This document shows, in pieces, positions 21,857 through 31,915 of a DNA stretch of 64,000 bases (the first letter of the stretch is position 1; every line of letters starts with the position of its first letter). This stretch comes from Sarocladium kiliense (Eukaryota; Ascomycota; Sordariomycetes; Hypocreales; Sarocladiaceae). The stretch is from NCBI GenBank assembly GCA_030734395.1, contig JAUZTG010000048.1, positions 1,364,001 to 1,428,000 of the forward strand. The letters run 5' to 3'. Under the pieces are notes generated by a model. That model saw nothing but the letters and a program-made list of their open reading frames with translations. It did no database searches and was not told where the DNA came from. A program made the position numbers and the translations under genes.

Positions 21857-23268
21857 ATGGCTGGAACGGCAGAGCTGAAGAACGACTACCGGGATCCTCC
21901 ACAGGATTTCCAACTCCGCAATGTCCTCCCATCCAATCCAAAGAGAATCCAGCCAGAGAACGATGTGAAAGCAAAAGGTGATCAGCACCAGCCAGCGACT
22001 GAACCAGCTCCAGACGGGGGCCTCGAGGCATGGCTTGTTGCAGCTGGAGGCTCTGCCCTCTTCTTCTGCTGCCTGGGCTTCTCAAACTCGTTCGGTGCTT
22101 TAGCAGAGTACTATCTCACGCACCAGCTCGTCAATGAGTCCCCAGACAACGTCGCGTGGATCGGCTCCTTGTCTCTCTTCCTCCAATTCGCAGCCGGCAT
22201 GGTTGGAGGGCCGATGTTTGATCGTTTCGGTGCCTGGGTATGTATCGACCGTGCTGGTAGAGCTAGTTGAATCAAGTGGACTGGAATTAACTTGTCATTG
22301 TCATCTAGGTCATCCGTCCTGCTGCCATTACATATATCTTCGCCATGATGATGCTCAGTCTCTGCCGAGAATACTGGCACTTCATGCTCGTCCAAGGAGT
22401 CATCATGGGTATTTCCATGGGCCTGCTTCAGTTCCCTGCGTTTGCTGCAGTCTCTCAGTACTTCGATAAGAAGAGAGCGGCAGCTTTAGGGATTGTCGTC
22501 TCTGGATCCTCCATTGGCGGCATCGTCACCCCGATCCTCATCTCCAAGACTCTCAACGGCACAAGTCTCAGCTTCGGATGGTCTATTCGCATTGTGGGAT
22601 TCATGATCATTCCCATCATGACTTTCTCTTGCATCACTGTCAAGGCTCAACTTCCACCTCGCACAACGACTTTCTGGATTATGCGAGCCTACAAGGAGAC
22701 CACGTTCATCATGTTTATCATCGCCTTGTTCTTCATGTTCGTTGGCATGTTCACTCCCTTGTTCTATATGTCAGTCTACGCCGTGTCTCGTGGCATGTCG
22801 CCAACCCTGGCAGGCTACCTGCTCGCCGTGCTCAATACGGCCTCAACATTTGGCCGAATCATCCCTGGCATCCTAGCTGACAAGTACGGGCGACTAAACG
22901 TATTCGCTGCTGGAGGTATCAGCAGCGGTATCGTCATCTTCTGTATGAACTCAGCTGTTACGAATGCTCATTTAATCGGTTACGCTATCGCCCTTGGCTT
23001 CGTCTCGGGGACCATCATCTCTGGTGCCTCGGCTGCTTTCTCCCTGTGCCCTAAAGATCCGCGCGACATGGGAACATACATGGGCATGGGAATGGCTGTG
23101 GCGGCTCTAGGAGGACTCGTCGGACCTCCTGTGAACGGTGCGTTCGTCAGCCATTATCATGGCTTCTTTGAGGTTTCGATGTTCAGTGGTTCAATGTGTC
23201 TCCTGGGGGGTATTGTCGCCCTTTTGACGAAGTTCACGAAACCTGAAGGTCTTTTCGGCAGGACTTGA
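21857..23268 (+). CDS. MFS transporter, monocarboxylate-porter-like
   Basis: A 12-helix plasma-membrane transporter of the fungal MCT-like group (relatives include riboflavin, monocarboxylate and secondary-metabolite carriers). Exons: 21857-22237 and 22309-23268, 446 residues. A hydrophilic N-tail of about 50 residues ends in PDGGLEAWLVAAGG, the signature before TM1 in this group (D-G-G-x-x-A/G-W). FSNSFGALAEYY and PMFDRFGAW follow. The TM4-5 region has LGIVVSGSSIGGIVTPI and the C-half has ADKYGRLNVFAAGG, the second MFS loop motif. The C-terminus is short. The substrate cannot be told from sequence. Its regulator is probably the divergent Zn2Cys6 gene, and the nitrilase two genes away may act on the imported compound. 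Confidence 0.9.
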
Positions 23269-24258
23269 GGGTTTACCAAACATTGAATAAAGTCAAGCCC
23301 AACCTTGATCTCAAAGTTCAGTTCGATAATTAGGACGCAAGGTTGTATAGTATGATGGGCAGTTGTTTCCCCATCCTGCTTCATCGAATTGGCCATCAAG
23401 GAAGTGCTTAGACAGATGTCAACTCAAGTTACGCTCTTCGCATAGCTAATGGTCAGAATAGCAAAGTTAATTACTGAGTTTGGTGTCCACGGGAAGCTCC
23501 AGCTCCAGCTCCCTGAGCATAGGCGTCATCATTACTATAAGATGGACCTCTCAACCGGTGAGCCCTGAAAGGCGCGCAGTAGAGCCTTGTGAAGCTCCGA
23601 CAAAGCTGTCGTTCAGTGGACTGTGCACCTATCACATGCGCGCGACCTGGTCCAACATGTTTGCGCAGGTCCCCAAGGTCCATTGGTGGCAATCAATAGA
23701 TCCACGTGCAGCGCTGGTGACGAATAAGAAACGATGCAAAACACGGATCCGGATCCAGGAAGATGGGAATAAATGCTCCATTGTGGATATCGAGAATGGT
23801 ACCTTGGTCTTGCTGGGGTTCTCGCCAAAAACCTGAGGTATCTTAGCGGGAGGCCGCCTTGGCCACAGCACTAACACAAACCGCACTAGCAGATGACGAT
23901 CGAGTGCGTCACAGCCTCCCTCGATTCGATTCCAGGGCCCGCCGCATTTTGCTGCAATTTCAGTTTCGCCATCCACGACACGACGCGCCCAACAAAAGAA
24001 AAGGAAGAGAAGGAACTGCTGCTCCATTCATAGACCTCGGCATCTGGAGCTCGCCTGTTTAGCTTGCTGTTCTCCCTTCAACGTCGCCACTACCATAGAC
24101 AACAGTCAAGATGAACAAGTAAATCGCCAGACACCGCGACTCGGTCACCTTCGCGGCTTGACGTCCAAGCTCCTGTCCACACAACCGACCTCTACCCCCC
24201 CCTCTCTTCAGACTATCTTCGTCCGATTCCTCCCATCGTCCTTCTTCCAACCGACACA
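23269..24258. other. Intergenic between MFS transporter and KHE-related gene
   Basis: About 1 kb with no recognisable coding frame. The right part is the leader of the next gene and contains a minimal upstream frame listed separately. Confidence 0.5.
24111..24122 (+). promoter_or_regulatory. Possible upstream ORF (ATG-AAC-AAG-TAA)
   Basis: A three-codon frame 137 bp before the main start. It could damp translation if it is part of the transcript. The GTAAAT inside it could instead be a leader-intron donor. Confidence 0.3.
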
Positions 24259-25113
24259 ATGCGCCTCTACCTTCTCCCCCTCTCCACCCGCCGCACCCTC
24301 ATCTACGCCCAACGCCTCGGCGTGACAAGCACCCAAAACGAAACGGGCCTCCTCAACAAAGCCACCGCCTCCGCGGCCCGTCTCTGGGCCCGCTGGGAAG
24401 CGAAAGAAAAAGGCTGGCAAAAGAAGGTCGTCGACTATGGCAATGTCGCGATGAGGAGGATTCCCTACGAGGAGTGGGGTCTCAAGTCTGTCCCGCCATT
24501 GTCTGCGCGCAGGAAGACGGAGGAGTCACAGGGGAAGGAGAAAGTTGAGCTTGTCTTTCCGGGGAAGATTCTGCCTCTGACGAAGGTGGAAGGCATTGCG
24601 AGGACGTTGGCGACGGAGAGGGAGGCGTTGCATAGGAAGAGCATGATCTGGTGCATCATCGGCATGCCCATCACCATCCCCTTTGCCCTCGTCCCCGTCA
24701 TCCCAAATTTGCCATTCTTTTACCTCGTCTTCCGCGCGTGGTCACATTGGAGAGCCATCGCCGGCGGGAAACACATCCAATGGCTAATCGATCAGAAGCT
24801 CCTGCAGCCCTCGCCATCAGAAACCCTCGACAAGCTTTATGGGTGTAAGGAAGGCCAGCAAGCACTACCACCGACGACTGTGGCTGGTGGAGAGGAGGGA
24901 GCGAAGGAGAAGATGCTCCTTACAGAGAAACAGGCACGAGGGTTCTCTGAGACATTGGAGATGCCGGCATTGGCATTGGAGTTGGAGCGTGCGATATGGC
25001 AGGTCGAAGAGGCGATCAAGAAGGACGAAAATAACCCAGGAGTAAAGACGAAAACCAGCACCGAGGCTGAAACAAATTCAGAGAAGGACCCTGTGAAGGA
25101 GAAGGAGTCTTGA
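24259..25113 (+). CDS. Mitochondrial K+/H+ exchange-related protein
   Basis: A 284-residue single-exon protein of the fungal family linked to mitochondrial K+/H+ exchange (Mit_KHE1 type). The N-terminus MRLYLLPLSTRRTLIYAQRL is a conserved family start. WARWEAKEKGWQKKVVDYGN follows, then LHRKSMIWCIIGMPITIPFA, a membrane-embedded hairpin at about residues 125-155 (FALVPVIPNLPFFYLVF), and FRAWSHWRAIAGGKHIQWL. The last 70 residues are charged and Glu/Lys-rich. It probably resides in the mitochondrial inner membrane. The biochemical activity of the family is not settled. Confidence 0.85.
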   Translation: MRLYLLPLSTRRTLIYAQRLGVTSTQNETGLLNKATASAARLWARWEAKEKGWQKKVVDYGNVAMRRIPYEEWGLKSVPPLSARRKTEESQGKEKVELVFPGKILPLTKVEGIARTLATEREALHRKSMIWCIIGMPITIPFALVPVIPNLPFFYLVFRAWSHWRAIAGGKHIQWLIDQKLLQPSPSETLDKLYGCKEGQQALPPTTVAGGEEGAKEKMLLTEKQARGFSETLEMPALALELERAIWQVEEAIKKDENNPGVKTKTSTEAETNSEKDPVKEKES

Positions 25114-25411
25114 TATGTTACGACATGTTCAATCACAGGGTACGACCCCAAATCGGCTCATCTTTGGTTCCTTCACAAGGCTGGTGGGATGCGATCACGA
25201 GAGAAATATACAATAGCAGCAGCACGACGGTCAGATGGAGGCGTATTTGGATTCGGTTAGATCTCACCTCCTTCAGAGCGACCTGTACACTCGCGAGAAA
25301 GACGCGATAATAGATATCCTCCCATTCCTGGTATCAGTTTCCACACCCGTCCCATCATGATATTCATTAAGTCGTGAAATGTCGTTTTCCTACACTTTGT
25401 CATACATGTCT

Positions 25412-26081
25412 TCATGCAGCCGATGCTGCTGCGACGGGCGAGGGTTGCTCGCTGTGCCATGCCAGCTCTTGTGGTCTTTTGGACTCGAATGGCCAGAAGT
25501 TGCCGAGAGCTGTGACGACAGGTCGCGCACGGAACAACATCCAAAAGGCGCCCCATCGTCGGCGCCTCTTCTTTTTTGATGGTTGTTGGTTCGCTGACGA
25601 CGTTACTGTGATCCCGATCTTGAATGCCGAGTCCATAGGTTCCTTCCCTTTCCCCTTCTTGTGCATGGTTGACTTCGATGTTGTGGAAGAAGCCTATAGA
25701 GCGATGTTGAGGTTAGCATCACCAAGTCCATCAATGCTAGCCATCGTCATTGTGCAATCTCACCTTTGTGGTAAGGCCTTGCAGGGCTCTCGCTTCATAT
25801 GCTTCAACCTGCCGTCGCAGCGTGTTCGTCTGTAGTGTCTTGGCAGCCTTCCTCCTGAGGATCTTCTGCGTAGGGCTCACGGTTCTCGATCGTCGTGAAC
25901 CCTCTCGTTGTGCATTGTCGCTGGTATCACGACTCTGTCTCTCATCTGCAGTGCTTGGGACCGAGGCCTTTTGTGCAGCCGGGTTGAGAGGCGACGGTTT
26001 GCGTGGAGTGTGCAGGTGCACCCTGTAAGTGGTGGTGATGGGCGCTGGCGTCATTCTGGCAACCACGGTAGATGCGTCCAT
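25412..26081 (-). CDS. Small hypothetical protein, two exons
   Basis: A model of 199 residues with exons 26081-25764 and 25693-25412, intron GTGAGA to CTATAG, in phase. The first exon is Thr/Pro/Arg-rich and includes TPRKPSPLNPAAQK and SRRSRTVSPTQKILRRKAAKT, with SP/TP sites. The second has a very basic stretch (SKKKRRRRWGAFWMLF) followed by a mildly hydrophobic segment, perhaps a nuclear signal or a membrane-proximal anchor. No family was recognised. It is convergent with the KHE-related gene, 298 bp apart. Support comes from the clean splice and open frame only. Confidence 0.45.
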
Positions 26082-27050
26082 GCTTGGCGAGCCGGCAATC
26101 TATACATACAACAATGTCGATCTTCGATGTCGATGCCGATGATATCGAGATGGTGAAACCCAGAGATCAATGATTGTTGCAAGTTTCTTTCCTCGTGCAT
26201 AGAAAGGGTTAAGACAAGGAAAAGGGTCCCTGGGGTTGTGGATTGAAAGGGATGAGGGACGTGTGGCGGGCCGAGAGACCCTGGAGGGGACCCAAGGTCC
26301 CCTATTTCAGGATTCCGTGGGGAATAACGCCCAGCCTGCAGCAGGAACCCGCCGGCGCGCGCAGAGTCGAGACTGTCGGTGGTGGTAGCATTCCCGGCCG
26401 GAGACAGCCATTTGGGTAGGTTGGGGCCTAACGGAAAGCAAAATCAGCCCACACAGAGCGCGCAAGTCACCCTGCATAAACATCCACTGCACTGAGTTTG
26501 GTGGCCGTACATGTCGTGTGGCCAGCGCCCGTGCCGTCCTTGGGATGGGATCCCGTTGTCCCGCGACCCAATCGACACGACCGGGCGGGCACCAGGTCGA
26601 CGTCACTCTACACACCCACATGTGTCCTCCTCCGTCCAGGCCCAGATGCTCAACAAACCAGCTGACACGTGTTGGGGTACTTGGGGATCCCCCGTCTTTG
26701 GGCATGAGTGTCCATGATCAAAGATCATGTGGTCCCAAGCGATGGTCTGACGGATGGAGTCAAAGCCGATGGTACACTGGGCGAGGGCTGTGCACAGAAT
26801 ACATCTCGTAAAAGCAATTGTATTAATTGGCCGCGTATCTGATGAGCGAACGGCAGTGCATCCGGAGTCGTTGTTCACGGATGCATTAGGTAGGTAATCG
26901 AGCGCAGTCCTTGGCACTCTGTGTATAGAAACTCTGCTGTATAGTTATAGCAAGCGAATGATCAGGCCTCTCTCCAACGCCTTGGTTTGTGTGTGTCTCC
27001 ATTAATGTAATTAGGTCCCAATGCATCTCAAATATTCACTTGCGCATGCC
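26082..27050. other. Intergenic, no gene seen
   Basis: The region between the small hypothetical gene's start and the SVF1 stop. It contains the likely promoter of the former. Open frames overlap in several registers and have no resemblance to proteins I know. Confidence 0.5.
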
Positions 27051-28378
27051 TCAGTTCTCGTCGAGGATGAAGGTAGCCTCGCTGAATAGCTGCCCCTCCT
27101 CAGTGATCTCTTGGTCGCCGATCTTCAGCTTCAGGGTAACCTTGGGGGAGTACTGCATCCTTCAGTCAGCTTGGACGCAACGGTGAATCCCACGTATTGG
27201 CGATACGTACCTGGTAGATATAAGGCTTCGTACCAGCAGCACCGGCCACAATCTTCTTGACGAAGCCAGGAACCTCGGCCATAACATCAACCTTGTCAAC
27301 CCGCGGACCAATGGAACCCTCGATCACGGCGTCAACGGCTTGACCATCGCCTGACTTGCCGCTCCACGCGAACTTAATCTCGGTCGGCTCGGGCCAGTCG
27401 TTCTCGGCATCGGCGTTGACGGCGGTGTGGGTGACGGTATGGTCGGTACCAGCTGTGATGATCTCGTCCTTCTTCGCAATACCTCCGACGCTGACGACTG
27501 TACTTCCGTATGAGAGGGGAGTGGTGTACTGCATCAGGACCGCTGAGTAAGTAGGACCCTGGAAGTTGGCAAAGTTCCACTTGGCCGCGGCATGGTGCGG
27601 CTTCATTCCCTGCAAAGCGTGACTGAGCAGCGCCTTGCCCTTGAAGTCGATAGGTCCTTCCTTGGTGGTGATGGTCCCCTCGACTACGCATCGAGGCCAA
27701 AAGGCATGGCGCATGCTACCCCATGGGTTCGAGAGGTCGGTGCCGTACAAGGTCTTGCCAGTCTCGCCAGCGTGGAAGGCAGGGGCCTCACGGGTGATCT
27801 TGAGGTTCACAACCGCCTTCTCGTCGTTCATGCTCTTGATGGTGTATGTGTTGCCGTCCTCGGACAGCTCGACCGCACAGTCATCGGCGTAGAAAGCTGT
27901 CTTGTCCTCGCTGAAATCAACGTTGCTCAGGGGCGATGCAGACCAAAGGTGGGGTTTCGAAGCTTCGCGGGAGAAGATCTTGCAGTTGAATTGGCAAGTT
28001 GTATGGATGCCGCTATAGGACTGATTAGTAGGAGGTTCAGATATGTATAGGGGGTTCGTTTCGTACGCCACGTTGCTATAGATGACCTGGGCAAGGGCAA
28101 GGTGGCCGTCATCAGACATGAGGTAGAAGCTTTGAGTCTCGACGCAGGTGGAAGTGGCGTTGACAGCCTGCCACTTCATGTGATCACGGCTCAGCTCGGT
28201 ATACGGCTTCTTCTCAGCTTCCACAGCCACGGATTTGATCGCTGAGGGGCCATAGATGGGCTCTTGGGTGCCAGCCACATTGGCAAGCCTGCAAATCATT
28301 GTTAGCTGGCGGCACATAGGCGCCAGGAGGGAAGGCCAGGCCTCTTGCTGCGTACGTCTGCTTTGCCCAGTTAAACAT
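27051..28378 (-). CDS. SVF1: Oxidative stress survival protein SVF1
   Basis: Svf1 protects yeast during oxidative and cold stress and has been linked to ceramide handling between ER and Golgi; it has two lipocalin-like domains. Exons: 28378-28356, 28288-28067, 28012-27211 and 27152-27051, 382 residues. The start MFNWAKQTLANVAGTQEPIYG is diagnostic. ETQSFYLMSDDGHLALAQVIYSN, NPWGSMRHAFWPRC and LQGMKPHHAAAKWNFANFQ are strongly conserved; the C-terminus reads TKPYIYQYSPKVTLKLKIGD and ends FILDEN. The third splice junction removes a 54-nt intron with a TACTAAT branch site that is open in frame, so a naive reading would leave 18 extra residues between SNVA and GIHTT. The gene is divergent from the GATA factor. 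Confidence 0.93.
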
Positions 28379-29277
28379 GATGCGTGTTATTGGCCGGGAA
28401 AAAAAGTGTTGATAGATGGTATTTCAGGTGTAGTTGGTAGGTAAAGAAAGTTAGGAGAGTGAACGACCGGAGCTAATTCATTCACTGGCAGTTTCGTTCC
28501 AGGCGCAGGGTCTTGCATCGGTTCACCGCTGGAGCCGATGGAGGGGCGACGACAAGTGCCTGAGGCTGGTGGCGGGCGGCAGAGGGCGGATCCACCCATG
28601 ACGATGATCAAGCCGTGTGGCTGGTGCAGTGTGGCGTAGCATCAGTGGAAACACCAGCAAGCAGGTCAGCGGCGGCCATGTGAAGAGACTTCGAGATGTG
28701 TTGAAAGAGTATATTGAAGTCCTGTGTGCCAGGCCATTGCGATAAATACAGCTTGCCTTCATCAGCGACATAACTATCACATCAATCATGCGAACGTAGG
28801 CAAAACCTTGAGCCCGGCAAGGCTTTCGACGGCAAGTGCGCCACAGCCAATCAGCGCTCGGCCAGATCAGCGCCAGTAATTTCAGAGTCGCCTGCCTGTC
28901 TCCCGTCTCTGAGTACCCCCAGGCCAACCTCGATCCGTTCACTATCTATCTTCCTTTGCCTATTGTCACTGCTTTCTCTGCGACAACTTCACCACCTACC
29001 GCGACACAGCAACATAAATCTTCGGGTCTTTACCAGGTTCATTTCGATTTAACAGCAGACAGCCTCACTTGCGCAAGGCAAGCACGCGTCTGGTTGGGCC
29101 TTCTCCCGGCGATCGCGACTGACTTCGCCTCGACGATCAAGTACGAAGACCCCAGCGCATCAACGCAGCCTCTGAAGCGCACTTTGACATCCGCTTCCAT
29201 CATCACCTGCGAAACGTCTCGACCCCTAAGACTCAACTGCATTCTCACCTCAAACTACATCGCCCTAAAGTCGCATC
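28379..29277. promoter_or_regulatory. Divergent promoter of SVF1 and the GATA factor, with a CCAAT box
   Basis: A 0.9-kb head-to-head spacer. CCAATCA at 28847-28853 fits the fungal CCAAT-binding complex consensus. The right 300 bp are pyrimidine-rich and probably the 5' leader of the GATA-factor transcript. Confidence 0.45.
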
Positions 29278-30922
29278 ATGGAGGACGCTGCGCAGATCCT
29301 CGCACCTCCTCCCGTGGAGCCGATCTCCAGGCCCAGCTCGACTACGCCGGCCGAATCGCCATCTTTACAGCACCAGCTTCCTGGAATCTCTGCTCTGGCT
29401 GCTGCCAATGCCGAACCAAGTCCTCCTCCCGCAGCACCCGCGACAAGCAACACGCCTCCTGTCCAGACGCAGTCACCATTCCCGCCAAATGTGCCAAACG
29501 GTTCAGCGCCTGCTGCTACGAGCAGTGCCGGCATGGTAAGTCCTTTTCAGTCTCTTAATTCATCATGCGCGACTTCATTGTTTTCTCCCCTTTCTCGAAA
29601 TCGCTCCTCGCGCTTTTGTTATCACTTACACGATGTCACTCCATCGGGCCCAATCGATAATGATTGCGATGGTCGCGCGCGAGCGCGTTATCATCACCCT
29701 GGCCGCTGCAAATTTCTTATCTCCCTTCAGAAAAAAATCCATTATCTTATCACGTGTCGCATCTGCTTTGGCTTCCGCCCACTGCGCTAGACCCGCTTGG
29801 GGGCATGCGTGGGCGGGCGCAACGTCCCGCGCTATCTTTCCTTATCAGCATCAACGTGGGCCTGCTTTTTGCGACTCGCGATGGCTTATCGGCGACGTCG
29901 AGATATACTCCCGCCAGCCATGCCCCTGCTTTCCAAGGCGCGAGTGCGCTCTGCTTTTGCAGCTCTGCTTTTACCAAAGTCGTACGGAAGTGACCATGGA
30001 GTCTAACGCGCCAGCGCAGTATACATGCCAGAACTGCGGTACATCGACAACACCACTATGGCGGCGCGACGAGTTCGGCGCATTCTTGTGCAATGCCTGT
30101 GGTCTGTACCTCAAGCTCCACGGGCGCTCGCGGCCGATCTCCCTGAAGACCGATGTGATCAAAAGCCGGAATCGTGTCAAGACTCTACGGCCTGGAATGG
30201 CACCAAAGAAGAAGGTAAGAGCTTCTATTTACTCGCCCTTAATCCACGAATGTCATGGCAGGTTTACTGACACCATGTAGACAAATACAGCAGTCCAGGC
30301 GCAACGAGTAGGACAAAATGGTGTTGAAGGTGAAGGCGGCGACGAGGATCGAGCCAGCGCACTGCACAAATCGTCTCTGACGTCCTTCACCGTCGATAAC
30401 CCATATCAGTCATCTGGTGTCGGCGGCTTCGCCACGGCCAATAATGGTGAGGGCCGAGCTGGCTCGCCTGGTGGGGACAGGAACTCGGATCCACCACAGA
30501 CGCACGAGCAGCTTATTGCATACTGCGCTGGGCTCAAGACTCGCGTGAGCGAGCTTGACTTCATCAACGAGCTGTTTAGAGGCCGTCTCAGCCAGCTCGA
30601 GCAACAAGAGGCCGCGGCAAGGAGTGCGAATGAAGCTGCCACCGCCGAGCAGACGCAGCTCCGACAGCAGCTTGAGGCTAGCAAGGAGAGCGAGGCACAA
30701 CTGCGAGCCCAGCTTGACGATGTCCATAGCCGGGAGAACAGCTTGAAGCGCCGTCTTGATGAGTTGGAGCTTGAGCTGAAGGCTGCTCAGGAGGGCACCG
30801 CTGAACGCCCGGCCAAGAAGGCGCGGACCGAAGAACCAGCAGAGTCTGAGGCGGCACCGGAGACGGACGCAAAGAAGGAGGCCGAACCTGCTACCCAAGA
30901 AGCCCAAGCTGCGGAGGCTTGA
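29278..30922 (+). CDS. areB: GATA transcription factor with C-terminal leucine zipper, AreB/ASD4 type
   Basis: A regulator of nitrogen metabolism and development that binds HGATAR sites; AreB-type factors usually oppose AreA. Exons: 29278-29535, 29963-30214 and 30281-30922, 383 residues. The N-terminus is Pro/Ser/Ala-rich. The single finger is C-x2-C-x17-C-x2-C, TPLWRRDEFGAFLCNACGL, followed by KLHGRSRPISLKTDVIKSR. The C-terminus is a long coiled coil (SELDFINELFRGRLSQLE to RRLDELELELKAA, about residues 225-330), the AreB hallmark, then a Glu/Ala/Lys-rich tail with AKKAR. The 427-nt first intron has several in-frame acceptors (29963, 30002, 30022) and an ATG at 29996 that would start a shorter form; I chose 29963 because TTTTGCAG is the best acceptor. 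Confidence 0.88.
29619..29891. promoter_or_regulatory. Cluster of nine GATA-factor sites inside intron 1 of the GATA gene
   Basis: HGATAR or its complement starts at 29619, 29655, 29688, 29717, 29742, 29747, 29832, 29842 and 29886. At equal base use about one is expected in 427 bp. This suggests auto- or cross-regulation by GATA factors from within the intron. Confidence 0.6.
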
Positions 30923-31915
30923 GCCGCGAGAACAGGCAGCCTCGCTTGCACGGCGCGAGCGCTCTGAGGCAATTCATTGATACAGTATGATGATGCATTT
31001 CATGAGTCGAATCGGGAAGGAAAACAGGAAGATTATGTGGGAACAGAGATACCTTGTACTTATTGATGACAGCCATCTGGAAGCTGGGCATCGGGAGTTG
31101 ATGGAGTTCATTGCTGTCGAGGTCTTCGAGTCGACGGTCAGACCATGGGAAAAGCGTTTATAGTCATTAAGAAGGACGTTTCAAGCCTTGCATAATCGCA
31201 CCTCTCTCAGATATGTGATCGAGGCCGAATTAAGGTAAATATAGCCCTTGCGTGAGCCAGCGCTTGTCTGCATATCCCCACTGAAAGCGAAGCACCAGGG
31301 CAGCCTTGATGACCCGCCCCCAAGCTTCATGGGGTTGTCAGTTCAGATGAAATCGTTAGATTGAATTATGCTTAGGTTTTGTACACAAGTTAAACACAAA
31401 CGTGCTTCGCACGTCTGAGTTTGAGACGGCTACAACCTGGTCACGTGGATGCCAGGTGTGCCTGCGTTACAACTGGCCCTTCACAGTGAACCAGACCAAC
31501 CACCAACAGTCACCCCATCTCACGACCCCAGCGTTTACCCAGCGCCTCCAGCTTTGTGATACATCATCCTTCACCTACAACCACCTTTGGAAGTAGTGAA
31601 CAAAGCTTTGATTGTTGTGTTTCTCTCCAAATTCCAGACTCGCATCAGAAACTGTGTTGATTGCGCAGGTAGTTCGTTGGGAGGATTGGGAATTTTGCAT
31701 CGCTTCCATACTGGTGAGCACGCACCCGCTTCCTCACCACAGGTGACGGGAGTACCCTCTTGAGAGCACGGTAAAGAGCTCCATTGTTTCGGTCTTTCTA
31801 ACCTACATTCAAGCATCCCCACTCAAATCGTACCAGCATTACCCAGGCTGCTCTACACCTGCACGTCAGGACACGAGCCTGAGAGCAACCGACTCCCGCT
31901 GGCCGGCATATCATC
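30923..31915. other. Intergenic between the GATA factor and the H4 variant
   Basis: About 1 kb holding the 3' flank of one gene and the promoter of the next in tandem. No further gene was recognised. Confidence 0.5.

Noticed and set aside
17465..23268. Secondary-metabolite biosynthetic cluster
   Set aside because: A regulator, a transporter and a hydrolase are present, but no polyketide synthase, peptide synthetase, terpene synthase or tailoring oxidase is nearby.
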